A DNA stretch of 64,000 bases from Lacticaseibacillus suibinensis (GCF_003946175.1 NZ_RHOK01000006.1:62001-126000), one strand, 5' to 3'; positions 27,151 to 34,645 are shown, counted from the stretch's first letter. The notes: generated from the letters alone by a model not told the origin. Numbers and translations: made by a program.

Positions 27151-27192
27151 GAAAAGGGCCAGCCATTTGGAAATCATCCAAGTGACTGGCCC
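27151..27192 (-). terminator. Second hairpin-terminator of the Phe leader
   Basis: Minus strand: GGGCCAG-t-CA-c-TTGGA, loop, TCCAA-a-TG-g-CTGGCCC followed by TTTTC. It sits between the leader-peptide attenuator and the binding-protein gene, so transcription must pass two terminators in series. Confidence 0.8.
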
Positions 27193-27205
27193 TTTTTTCC
27201 CGGGA

Positions 27206-27320
27206 AAAAGAAAAAGCCACATGGATGATTGCTACGATCCATGTGGCGGTTAATTGCACGTTAAGATGTGCCGGCCATCATGGATACAAACCCTGCGGTT
27301 TGCATCCATGATGCAAACCG
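27206..27320 (-). promoter_or_regulatory. Phe attenuator: four mutually exclusive pairings ending in a terminator
   Basis: Read on the minus strand directly after the leader stop codon. Segment 1 CGGTTTGCATC (27310-27320) pairs with segment 2 GATGCAAACCG (27296-27306). Segment 2, extended to 27313, pairs instead with segment 3 GGTTTGTATCCATGATG (27276-27292). Segment 3 can pair through ATCCATG with CATGGAT of segment 4 GCCACATGGAT (27237-27247). Segment 4 pairs with segment 5 ATCCATGTGGC (27216-27226) to form the terminator, followed by TTTTTCTTTTT. A ribosome on the stop codon would mask segment 1, favour 2:3 and free 4:5 (termination). A ribosome stalled at the first Phe codons leaves 1:2 free, so 3:4 forms and blocks the terminator. 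Confidence 0.82.
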
Positions 27321-27380
27321 CTATCCGAAAAAGCCGGCGAAAAATGTGTGATTAAGCTGTGTTGTCATTACTCGGTTCAT
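27321..27380 (-). CDS. Phe-rich leader peptide of the aromatic ABC operon
   Basis: A 19-codon ORF, MNRVMTTQLNHTFFAGFFG, stop TAG. Phe codons occupy positions 13, 14, 17 and 18 (TTT TTC ... TTT TTC). AAAGGA lies 10 nt before the ATG, and a 5' hairpin CCAAAG / CTTTGG (27400-27417) precedes it. It has exactly the length and frame of the Tyr-rich leader at 28690-28749, with which it shares TQLN at positions 7-10 and G at 16 and 19. Its role is to be translated, not to yield a product: Phe shortage should stall the ribosome and prevent termination downstream. Confidence 0.85.
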   Translation of the reverse strand: MNRVMTTQLNHTFFAGFFG

Positions 27381-27427
27381 GTTCAACACGTCCTTTACCC
27401 CAAAGATTAACCTTTGGTATGTAAATG

Positions 27428-27456
27428 AGAATACCGCTCATTCAACTAGGCGTCAA
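27428..27456 (-). promoter_or_regulatory. Promoter of the Phe-leader operon
   Basis: Minus strand: -35 TTGACG (27451-27456), 17-bp spacer, -10 TATTCT (27428-27433). Predicted start near 27421, four bases before the 5' leader hairpin. Confidence 0.82.
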
Positions 27457-27508
27457 GGACAATTCGCTTATTTCACTGCTTGCCGGCGGGAAAACCTGGT
27501 GCCAAGCC

Positions 27509-28480
27509 TTATTCGACGGCTTTGGCGGCCTTTTCGACTTGCGCTTGGGTCAGGCCGAACAGCTTCATGCGCTTGGCATCGGTAACCAAAGTGGACTTGG
27601 CCGGCGCTTCAATCGCCAGATCAGACACTTTTTTGCCTTTCAAAATCTTCACGGCCAGTTTGGCCGTTTGCTTGCCCAAATCTTCGTAGTTGATGCCGAC
27701 TGTGGCGACGGCTGCGGGTTTCACCATAGTGGCGTCGGCGGTGATCACAGGCACCTTTTTCGCTTCAGAAACTTTGCCGATGGTTGGCATCGCGGCCGCG
27801 GCCGTGTTGTCGGTTGGGATGTAAATCACATCCGCCTGGCTAGCCAAGGTTTCGGCCGCTTGCTGGACATCGTTGGTGGTGGCAGCGGTTTTAACCACGG
27901 CTTTTAGCCCCAACTTCGCGATTTCTTGCTTGGCGATTTTGATCTGGATCACCGAATTTTCTTCAGCGGCGTTGTACAACAGGCCAATGGTTTTCGCTTT
28001 CGGGAAGAGTTGGTGGGCGAAGTCGATTTGGCCTTTGACATCCACCATGTCGGTCACCCCGGTGGCGTTCTTATCAGGCGCCTTGGTGGATGAGGTCAAG
28101 CCGGCGGATTTTGGATCAGTGATGGCGGTGAACACCATCGGGGTCTGGTTATCCGCTTTGGCCAAGGCCTGAGCGGCTGGCGTCGCAATGGCCAGGTTCA
28201 GGTCGTTTTTATCGCTTTTCAGCCGCGCCGACATGGAGCTCAGATTACCCTGGTCACCTTGGGCATTCAGACTATCAAATTTGATCTTATCGCCTTTGTA
28301 GCCTTCCTTGGCCAACTCCTCTTTAAACCCTTTGTTGGCGGCATTCAAGGCGCTTTGATCGATCAACTGCAAGATCCCGACCTTGACGGTTTGCTTGTTA
28401 CTACTTTTGCTGCCACAAGCGGCTAAGCTCAACGTCAGACTCAATGCGGCAACACCCATTAACATATGCTTGATTTTCAT
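27509..28480 (-). CDS. Substrate-binding lipoprotein 2 (paralogue, Tyr-controlled)
   Basis: Second member of the TrpX-like solute-binding family, 323 residues. The signal peptide MKIKHMLMGVAALSLTLSLA ends in lipobox SLAAC. It is collinear with binding protein 1 (GILQLIDQSALNAANKG, IATPAAQALAKAD, IGLLYNAAEENSV). It has its own promoter and a Tyr-rich leader, so tyrosine is the predicted ligand. It has no permease or ATPase of its own and should share those at 24398-26106. ATG 28480 follows GGGAGGAAATCAAA; an open frame that extends upstream to 28672 only crosses the leader hairpins. No clear terminator separates it from the Phe-leader promoter. Confidence 0.88.
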   Translation of the reverse strand: MKIKHMLMGVAALSLTLSLAACGSKSSNKQTVKVGILQLIDQSALNAANKGFKEELAKEGYKGDKIKFDSLNAQGDQGNLSSMSARLKSDKNDLNLAIATPAAQALAKADNQTPMVFTAITDPKSAGLTSSTKAPDKNATGVTDMVDVKGQIDFAHQLFPKAKTIGLLYNAAEENSVIQIKIAKQEIAKLGLKAVVKTAATTNDVQQAAETLASQADVIYIPTDNTAAAAMPTIGKVSEAKKVPVITADATMVKPAAVATVGINYEDLGKQTAKLAVKILKGKKVSDLAIEAPAKSTLVTDAKRMKLFGLTQAQVEKAAKAVE

Positions 28481-28518
28481 TTTGATTTCCTCCCAGAAAT
28501 TATTCGTGTAGCGAAGGC

Positions 28519-28557
28519 AAAAACAGCCGGCCGCGAGGAATCTCCCACACGGCCGGC
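28519..28557 (-). terminator. Second hairpin-terminator of the Tyr leader
   Basis: Minus strand: GCCGGCCG-t-G, loop, C-g-CGGCCGGC followed by TG and TTTTT. It sits between the attenuator and the binding-protein gene, as in the Phe leader, although the sequence is unrelated. Confidence 0.78.
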
Positions 28558-28571
28558 CATCTTCTTTCCGG

Positions 28572-28690
28572 AAAGAAAAAGCCACATGGAAGAGTCTTCT
28601 CATCCATGTGGCGGTTAATGTCATCAAAATACGACGCCTATCATGGATGCAAACCTGCTGCGCGGTTTGCACCCTAGAAGCGCAAGCCGC
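28572..28690 (-). promoter_or_regulatory. Tyr attenuator: four mutually exclusive pairings ending in a terminator
   Basis: Minus strand. Segment 1 GCGGCTTGCGC (28680-28690) begins at the last base of the leader stop codon and pairs with segment 2 GTGCAAACCGC. Segment 2 GGGTGCAAACC (28664-28674) pairs over 11 bp with segment 3 GGTTTGCATCC (28645-28655). Segment 3 CATCCATG pairs with CATGGATG of segment 4 (28599-28612). Segment 4 GCCACATGGATGAG pairs with segment 5 CTCTTCCATGTGGC (28581-28594) as a terminator followed by TTTTTCTTT. The order, spacing and logic are those of the Phe attenuator although several stems differ in sequence. Confidence 0.82.
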
Positions 28691-28749
28691 TATCCGTAAT
28701 AGCCGTAATAATACGAGCGATTAAGTTGTGTTGGATTAAGTTCTGTCAT
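28690..28749 (-). CDS. Tyr-rich leader peptide
   Basis: A 19-codon ORF, MTELNPTQLNRSYYYGYYG, stop TAG. Tyr codons at positions 13, 14, 15, 17 and 18. AAGGAG lies 8 nt before the ATG, and a 5' hairpin GCCAGTT / AACTGGC (28767-28781) sits at the predicted transcript end. Position-by-position match to the Phe leader (TQLN 7-10, Gly 16 and 19, aromatic at 13, 14, 17, 18). It is expected to sense charged tRNA-Tyr by ribosome stalling. The neighbouring tyrS uses a T-box for the same amino acid. Confidence 0.87.
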   Translation of the reverse strand: MTELNPTQLNRSYYYGYYG

Positions 28750-28789
28750 GATCAACACTCCTTCGCGCCAGTTCAACTGGCATGTGTAG

Positions 28790-28818
28790 ACCTTACGATA
28801 ATTAGAAAATGGTGTCAA
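28790..28818 (-). promoter_or_regulatory. Promoter of the Tyr-leader gene
   Basis: Minus strand: consensus -35 TTGACA (28813-28818), 17-bp spacer, -10 TAAGGT (28790-28795). Predicted start near 28783. Confidence 0.8.
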
Positions 28819-28832
28819 GGCTTATCGTAAAA

Positions 28833-29468
28833 TTATTTTTCAATCAGTGGCGGGCGGTCGCGATAAATCAGCTCAAAATGCTTGCCGTCGCTAGTGTTGA
28901 GCTTGGTCACTGTCGTGTTTTGTAAGATGGGCAACGACCGTAGCAATGCCAGCGGGCGCCCCAGCAGCGCATTGACCAACACTTGAAAAACCAGGCCATG
29001 GGCCACCACCAGAATTTTGCCGCTGGGGTGCGCGGCCGCCGCGGTGGTGATGACGGGCACGACCCGCCGTTCCACTTCAGCATAGCGCTCGGCGCCAATC
29101 ACTGGCGCATAATCGGCGTCAAACTCCAGCGGGCGATGAAAGTAGATCTCCCGGCCTAAGCCATCCTCAATTTGGTCTGGCCGTTTGCCATCCCAAGCTC
29201 CGAGGCGCATTTCCCACAAGCCATTGGCCGCCTGCAGCGGCGTATACGGGTCAGCATTAGCTGCTACTATCATTTGCGCCGTGGTCATCGCCCGCGGCAG
29301 CGGCGAACTTAACACTTGGACAAAACGCTGCTGCGCCAAAGCGCGCCCCACTGTTTTAGCCCCAGCACGGCCTTTCGCGGTTAATGGCGAGTCCAGTAAC
29401 CCGCCATTGATTTCGCCGCGCTGGTTGATTTCAGTTTCGCCGTGCCGCACCAGATAAAATTCAGTCAT
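28833..29468 (-). CDS. Histidine phosphatase family protein (phosphoglycerate mutase-like)
   Basis: A 211-residue cytoplasmic phosphatase of the branch-2-like histidine phosphatase family; physiological substrate unknown. The phospho-accepting His is in YLVRHGETEINQRG (residue 9), the second active-site Arg in LSSPLPRAMTTAQ, and the second His in ILVVAHGLVFQVL. The start follows GGAGGCAAGACA. It is distinct from the glycolytic gpmA in this window (lower similarity, broader substrate type). It lies between the kdgK operon end and the Tyr-leader gene, with no terminator visible before the latter. Confidence 0.85.
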   Translation of the reverse strand: MTEFYLVRHGETEINQRGEINGGLLDSPLTAKGRAGAKTVGRALAQQRFVQVLSSPLPRAMTTAQMIVAANADPYTPLQAANGLWEMRLGAWDGKRPDQIEDGLGREIYFHRPLEFDADYAPVIGAERYAEVERRVVPVITTAAAAHPSGKILVVAHGLVFQVLVNALLGRPLALLRSLPILQNTTVTKLNTSDGKHFELIYRDRPPLIEK

Positions 29469-29518
29469 TGTCTTGCCTCCGTGACGATTATACCAAACCT
29501 ACTGCGGCAAACGAGCCG

Positions 29519-29551
29519 CAAAAAAACGACCACGTCGCTCGCCGTGATCGC
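29519..29551 (-). terminator. Terminator of the mupG-dga-kdgK operon
   Basis: Minus strand: CGATCAC, loop, GTGGTCG followed by TTTTTTT. Confidence 0.85.
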
Positions 29552-29574
29552 CTTTGAGTAGATTGCTGCCGAGA

Positions 29575-30573
29575 TTACCGTATCAAGCCCCCGGTGGCGC
29601 CGCTGCTGGCAATAAAGGCATTGACTTGCGCCAAGGTGGCCAAGGGGCTGTCGCCAATTTGAGCATGCGCCAAGGCCGTGTTGGCCACGGCAAAGGTCAA
29701 ACTGCGCTCCACGCTCCAGTGTTGCGTCAGGCCATAAATGATCCCCGCGGCATAGGCATCCCCGCCGCCAATCCGATCCAAAATCATCAGCTCCTGCGGC
29801 TCAGACCAATGCAAGCCCGCTTCATCGCAGACGAAGCCTTGGATGAAGTCGCGGCCGTCTTTTTGCAACCGCTTGGTGCCAGCAAATATGCACAGATCAT
29901 AATCAGCCAAGAACTGCTTAAATAACGGTTCATCCGTCGTATCCCGCGGATAACCCATGAGGTCGGTTAAATCACGCCGACTGCCAAACACCACCTGACT
30001 GGAGTTCAGCATCCGCTGATAATACTGGCGCATTTGGTCATGTGTATTGTGCTGATTCAGCACCACCCGGTAGTTGAAGTCGAAGCATACCGTCGTCTTT
30101 TGCTTGGCCGCAGCTTCAGCAAAAGCAAACGCCGCCTCGCGGGTGCCTTCAGTCAGGCTCAAGGAAATGCCGCAAATATGCAGCACATCGACGTCCTTTA
30201 GCGCCGCCGTCACGGGATAATCTGCCACGGTGCTGGTGCCAAAAGCGCTCGCCAGCCGATTTTGATAGGTGACACTTTCCGGCCGGTTGCCATAGCCGAG
30301 CTCAACAAAGAAACTGCCGAGATGATCGCCACGTTGCTGGACAAACCGGTCACCGACCCCGATGCGGCGCAGCGCGCCTTGCGCTGTGTCGCCCAACCGG
30401 TTCGCTGGCACTGCCGAAATCAGCCGCGTGTCCTGCCCAAAATGCGCCAAACTGGCGAGAATATTCACACCGGTGCCGGTAAAACTCATTTGCAGCTGAT
30501 CGGTTTGTTCCAAAAGCAAGTGGTCAGGCACCGTCAGCCGCAGCATCACTTCACCAAACGCTGCGATGGTCAT
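29575..30573 (-). CDS. kdgK: PfkB-family sugar kinase, probably 2-keto-3-deoxygluconate kinase
   Basis: Phosphorylates 2-keto-3-deoxygluconate to KDPG, judged by its position next to a KDPG aldolase gene. The ribokinase fold is shown by FTGTGVNILASLAHFGQ near the N terminus and by the catalytic loop DRIGGGDAYAAGIIYGL with the base Asp at about residue 269. The 332 residues are normal for KdgK. It is the last gene of the operon, 11 bp after dgaF. Another sugar acid as substrate remains possible. Confidence 0.82.
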   Translation of the reverse strand: MTIAAFGEVMLRLTVPDHLLLEQTDQLQMSFTGTGVNILASLAHFGQDTRLISAVPANRLGDTAQGALRRIGVGDRFVQQRGDHLGSFFVELGYGNRPESVTYQNRLASAFGTSTVADYPVTAALKDVDVLHICGISLSLTEGTREAAFAFAEAAAKQKTTVCFDFNYRVVLNQHNTHDQMRQYYQRMLNSSQVVFGSRRDLTDLMGYPRDTTDEPLFKQFLADYDLCIFAGTKRLQKDGRDFIQGFVCDEAGLHWSEPQELMILDRIGGGDAYAAGIIYGLTQHWSVERSLTFAVANTALAHAQIGDSPLATLAQVNAFIASSGATGGLIR

Positions 30574-30584
30574 GATCAGGCCTC

Positions 30585-31328
30585 CTAGTCGACGAGCCGC
30601 TTGACGATAGCCAGCAGTGCTGCCACGTCTTCAGGCTTGGTGTCGCCGGTGGCCTTGTCAATGATGGAGGAGTAAACATGCGGAATCACGCGCTTCACGC
30701 CGGCGTCCAAAGCAATCTGCAGAATTTCCTCAAAGTTGGCCAAGTCGATGCCGCCAGTCGGTTCCAAGTCGAAGTCGTGCTCTGCGCAAGCCTTCGCCAC
30801 CGCACGGAATTCTGCTTCGTGGGCCAGACCCTTCATCGGGAAGTACTTAATTGAGGTGCCGCCCATGTCTTTCAGCAAGGCAATGGCGGTTTCAATCGGC
30901 ACTTCTGCCGCTGGGGCCTGACTGCTTAACGGCCCAGTGGCGATGTTGACGGTGCCGACATGGCCTGTTGGTGACACGAGGCCATTGATCACTGTGTCAT
31001 GCTGACCCAGTAGCGCCCGGCTAGTCCCCACCCCAGTGAAGACCTGATTGACATGCTGCGGCGCAATCGCGGCGCTGACGCGGCTGACCATTTGGCTTTG
31101 GTTGGGATCCCCGGCCCCAAGCCCGACCGAAACCGCATTGTTAATCGCTGCTTGATACAACTTCATGTCGGCGATGGCGGCTTCATCGGTCGGGTAATTC
31201 TTGGTCAAAACGCCTAGCACCACATGCCCTTCGGCGGCGTCATAGCACGCTTTCGCATTATCAACCGAGTTGGCCAAGACGTTTAACGCCACGCGGCCTT
31301 GGTAGTAGTTTGGTTTCAAGTCAGTCAT
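30585..31328 (-). CDS. dgaF: KDPG aldolase of the DgaF family
   Basis: Cleaves 2-dehydro-3-deoxy-6-phosphogluconate to pyruvate and glyceraldehyde 3-phosphate in the D-glucosaminate pathway. The TIM-barrel protein of 247 residues starts MTDLKPNYYQGRVALNVLA and contains MGGTSIKYFPMKGL, with the Schiff-base Lys, and FDLEPTGGIDLANF. The stop and start codons with dgaE overlap at 31328, so they are coupled. Family resemblance to Salmonella DgaF is the basis for the name. Confidence 0.87.
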   Translation of the reverse strand: MTDLKPNYYQGRVALNVLANSVDNAKACYDAAEGHVVLGVLTKNYPTDEAAIADMKLYQAAINNAVSVGLGAGDPNQSQMVSRVSAAIAPQHVNQVFTGVGTSRALLGQHDTVINGLVSPTGHVGTVNIATGPLSSQAPAAEVPIETAIALLKDMGGTSIKYFPMKGLAHEAEFRAVAKACAEHDFDLEPTGGIDLANFEEILQIALDAGVKRVIPHVYSSIIDKATGDTKPEDVAALLAIVKRLVD

Positions 31329-32437
31329 TATTTTGCCTCCATGATGGTCTTCAACCGGGCCACAATTTGGTCCATTTCATCCTGATCAACTGCGCGAATA
31401 TCGAATTCGATAATCCCCTCATTGGCCCGATATTCACGGGTGTAAATCGCCGGATTACCGGCTTTCAACGCTGCCGTGACTTGCTTGGCGGTCAGCGGGG
31501 CGTCAGACTTGACAGTGACGCTGGCGCGATAGATTTCGCGGCCAGCACCGTCTTGCTGCTGCTTTGCCGCCAGCCCTGGTACTTCATTCAACGCGGTCAA
31601 AAATGGGACCAGCCGCGCTTTCATGTGGTCGCCAGCTTCAGGGCCATTCGTCAGATACTGTTCGATGGCGGCGGTTAACCCTAAAATGTTATCCTTGCCG
31701 ATTTTCATCGCCCGGCCAATCCCGGTGCTTTGCAGTTCAATCCAGTCGATGTATTGTTTCTTACCAAAGACCAGGCCAGACGCTGGGCCTTCCAGGGCTT
31801 TGGCGCCACTGAAGACCACCAAATCAACGCCCATTTTGACGTATTTGATCAAGTCTTCTTCCGCCGCCGCATCCAAAATCAGCGGCAAATTGTGAGCGTG
31901 GGCTACCTTAAGGGCTTCTTCCACGGTCAGCATGCTCTTTTGCACGGTGTGATGGGACTTCACATACAGCACTGCCACGGTTTGGTCGGTGATCATCATT
32001 TCAATGTGTTCCGGCGTGCACATGTTGGCGTAACCGGCTTCGACCAACTGCCCGCCGCCCAGGCCAATCATGACTTCTTCTGGGGCACCATAGTCGACAT
32101 TGTGACCCTTCGGCATGATCACTTCCCGCTTGGTAAAGCGGGGGTCGTTGTAGTGATAGGCGTGATACTGACTGCCGCGGCCAATCAAGGCGGCCACGGC
32201 CAAGGCTAACCCGGCCGAGGCGGAATTGACGATGATCGCCCCTTCTGCGCCTAGCAACTTCGCAATATGAGCACCAGTTTTCTCGGTGAGGTCCTTCATT
32301 TCGAAGAAGTGCGTGCCGCCAAATTGCTGGGCAGCCAGCACCTGCTGAGACACTTTCGAAACGCCGAGGATGGTCATTTTCCCACTGGCGTTGATCACTT
32401 GTTTCAACCCATATTGGGCATAAACATCTTCACTCAT
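31328..32437 (-). CDS. dgaE: D-glucosaminate-6-phosphate ammonia-lyase, DgaE family
   Basis: PLP-dependent enzyme of the SelA-like fold that removes ammonia from D-glucosaminate 6-phosphate to give KDPG. The 369 residues contain VINASGKMTILGVS, GAEGAIIVNSASAGLALAVA and the PLP-lysine region VVFSGAKALEGPASGLVFG (Lys about residue 210). Next to dgaF and 2 bp from the deacetylase-like gene, which places it in an amino-sugar-acid pathway. Confidence 0.88.
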   Translation of the reverse strand: MSEDVYAQYGLKQVINASGKMTILGVSKVSQQVLAAQQFGGTHFFEMKDLTEKTGAHIAKLLGAEGAIIVNSASAGLALAVAALIGRGSQYHAYHYNDPRFTKREVIMPKGHNVDYGAPEEVMIGLGGGQLVEAGYANMCTPEHIEMMITDQTVAVLYVKSHHTVQKSMLTVEEALKVAHAHNLPLILDAAAEEDLIKYVKMGVDLVVFSGAKALEGPASGLVFGKKQYIDWIELQSTGIGRAMKIGKDNILGLTAAIEQYLTNGPEAGDHMKARLVPFLTALNEVPGLAAKQQQDGAGREIYRASVTVKSDAPLTAKQVTAALKAGNPAIYTREYRANEGIIEFDIRAVDQDEMDQIVARLKTIMEAK

Positions 32438-32439
32438 GA

Positions 32440-33549
32440 TTAGTCCTCCAATTCGTAAACCTGGCCGGCGACAATCGTAGTGGTTGGTACCACCAGCGTA
32501 TCCGTGTCGCGGGTGTTGTGATTTGAATCCGTCAAAGTCTTGTGCCCTTTGCGGACTTGGAAAATCGTGACGTCGGCATCTTTACCCACTGCCAGTGCCC
32601 CTTTTTGCTCGAGATGGAAGTTCTTGGCCGGCGCTTTGGTCACCATGTCAATCAGACTCGGCAAATCATAGCCAAGCAGCAGCATTTTCTCGATGCAGGT
32701 GGCTAAATCAATGACGGGGCCATTTTCGCGGTTGGTGTGGTAAATATCACTGCTCAGGGAATACGGATCCAGCCCCGCCGCATGCGCCAGTTCCATGGTG
32801 TGGAAGTTAAAACTATCAGTACCATGACCCACATCAAAAATCACGCCGCGGTGGTAGGCATCCCACACGAAGTCTTCAATCTTGCCATCTTGGTCGATGA
32901 TGCCGTTGGGTTTGCCGTTGTAGGCATGGGTCAAAATATCGCCTTTTTGCAGCAAGGCCAGCACATCTTTGAGTTCAGGCGGATTGGCGCCCACATGCAC
33001 CATCAGCGGCATGTCGCCCATTTCGTGCTGAATGCGTTTGCCGGCAATCAACGGTTTAACATCATTATCAATGACCACCGAGTGGCTCTCCCGAACCTTC
33101 AGCCCGACGATGAAGTCTGGGTATTTCTTCAAAGCCTCCAGCACCAAGTCGTCCTGAATGCGGCTCATATCGCCCAGTTCATCCTGAGCCAAGATCCCCG
33201 TTTTGGACACGTTGATCATCGCGTAGACGTTGGTTTTCTTGTTGCGGGTGATGTCATAAAAGTCGCCAATGTTGTCGGCGCCAGTTGAACCCGCGTCGAT
33301 CACGGTCGTCACCCCAGTCGGCACGCCGTCCAAATCTGGATCATCGTAGTACAGCGTCAACTTTTGATAGCAGTGGGTGTGATCATCGATCCAGCCTGCT
33401 GACACATAGCTCTCGCCATGCAAGTCAATCGTTTTAGCGGCTTCTAGGTTTAACTGAGGGCCAACCGCGGAAATCTTCCCTGCGGTAATCCCGACTTCGA
33501 TTGGTTCACCGGCCGCAGTGCGACCATTTTTGATGTAGATGTCTGTCAT
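32440..33549 (-). CDS. Amidohydrolase/deacetylase-family metallohydrolase
   Basis: Probably deacetylates an N-acetylated sugar acid to feed DgaE. Metal ligands are visible in WIDDHTHCYQ (HxH, about residue 58), in the Lys-containing GLKVRES segment (possible carbamylated Lys), in MVHVGANPPE and in ILTHAYNGKP and FDVGHGTDSFNF. About 369 residues. ATG 33549 is preferred to a TTG at 33567, which lies inside the mupG end. Spacing is 1 bp after mupG and 2 bp before dgaE. The precise substrate is inferred from context. Confidence 0.82.
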   Translation of the reverse strand: MTDIYIKNGRTAAGEPIEVGITAGKISAVGPQLNLEAAKTIDLHGESYVSAGWIDDHTHCYQKLTLYYDDPDLDGVPTGVTTVIDAGSTGADNIGDFYDITRNKKTNVYAMINVSKTGILAQDELGDMSRIQDDLVLEALKKYPDFIVGLKVRESHSVVIDNDVKPLIAGKRIQHEMGDMPLMVHVGANPPELKDVLALLQKGDILTHAYNGKPNGIIDQDGKIEDFVWDAYHRGVIFDVGHGTDSFNFHTMELAHAAGLDPYSLSSDIYHTNRENGPVIDLATCIEKMLLLGYDLPSLIDMVTKAPAKNFHLEQKGALAVGKDADVTIFQVRKGHKTLTDSNHNTRDTDTLVVPTTTIVAGQVYELED

Positions 33550-33550
33550 G

Positions 33551-34645
33551 CTACTTACGCTCCTCAAACTTGAATTTTGTCCACGGCCCCACGAAGTCTA
33601 ACAAAGGCAGCTCAGCTTGACTGATATGACCAATCAGATTTTTGCGGGAATCTGTGTGTGGTTCAAGCACCACTTGCAATTCATTTTTATATTTACCAAA
33701 ATCATCGTTGCCAACCACCACATCACCACGCTCAAACCGCTGCGTATTGTCATGCGGGGCATTGGCCTTAGCCGCAAACTGCTTGCGCACCTCAGTTGAG
33801 CGCACCACCCTCTCAGTAATATCACCACGGCGAACGTGCTGACAACCAAAAGCAATTGTGCGTTCAACGGGATTGCTCGTTGGCAACAACTCCAGGTTAA
33901 AGGTGAGCTGATAGCGATCCAAGGCGCCTAATGCCGCGAGTTCTTCATCGCTGGCATAGGCGTTACCGATAATCACATCATCGATCACACCGGTGGCAAA
34001 CAGGTGCTTCGCCTGGACCGTAATCGGCAAGTGGCGATGCGCCTCCAAGGTCGGCAGGCCGTCGTTCACTGACCATGGTCCAATGGTGGCAACTTGCGAG
34101 CTGATAAAGGCGGCGGTGCGCAGGTTGTTGCGCTTAAACCGGTTGGTGCATGACATGAAGAAATCCTCTGGCAAGCCGGTGCCTTCTTGCGGGTAAAAGT
34201 TGTGGCAGCCATACAGGAAAGGCTTATTCGCCTGGTAACTCAAGATATTGTCCAGGTAGGCGACGTCATTGCTCATGTTGAGTTCAATGATCAGGTGCTG
34301 GGGGTTATAGGTCATTAAGGCTTCTTTTTGACCATCGAAGCCCTGATCGAGACGAATGCCGTCTGCGCCGAGATCCGCGAAGAAACTGAGATCATCGTAA
34401 GAAATACTTAACTGCGCGAAGATATTCGGCGCCACATCTAAGATGACCTCGTAATCTAAGCTTTTCGCGAGTTGAATCAGCCGGCGATATTTCGCCACCA
34501 CCCGGTCTTTGTCCTCAGTAATCTCCAGCATGCTCATAAAAAGTCGAGAAAAGCCATTGGCTGCGGCCTGGTGGAGGTAACGCTCGTTTTGAGCCTCATC
34601 ACTGTGATCGGGATAAATGGAAATGCCTAAGCGTCTTGGAATCAA
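33551..34645 (-). CDS. mupG: MupG-family 6-phospho-glycosidase (DUF871)
   Basis: In Staphylococcus MupG splits MurNAc-6P-GlcNAc delivered by a PTS. The 364 residues show the TIM-barrel start RRLGISIYPDHSD, IRLDQGFDG, LIIELNMSND, FLYGCHNFYPQEGTGL and a C-terminal beta-barrel domain. The start is a TTG (34645) overlapping the stop of the small membrane protein, with GGGAG 9 nt upstream. It sits in an operon with glucosaminate catabolism and is co-regulated with a PTS permease, so the substrate may be a phosphorylated amino-sugar disaccharide other than muropeptide sugar. Confidence 0.85.
   Translation of the reverse strand: MIPRRLGISIYPDHSDEAQNERYLHQAAANGFSRLFMSMLEITEDKDRVVAKYRRLIQLAKSLDYEVILDVAPNIFAQLSISYDDLSFFADLGADGIRLDQGFDGQKEALMTYNPQHLIIELNMSNDVAYLDNILSYQANKPFLYGCHNFYPQEGTGLPEDFFMSCTNRFKRNNLRTAAFISSQVATIGPWSVNDGLPTLEAHRHLPITVQAKHLFATGVIDDVIIGNAYASDEELAALGALDRYQLTFNLELLPTSNPVERTIAFGCQHVRRGDITERVVRSTEVRKQFAAKANAPHDNTQRFERGDVVVGNDDFGKYKNELQVVLEPHTDSRKNLIGHISQAELPLLDFVGPWTKFKFEERK

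Noticed and set aside
28481-28672. Open frame extending binding protein 2 upstream
   Set aside because: It runs through the attenuator and second terminator; the signal peptide begins at 28480 after a good ribosome binding site.
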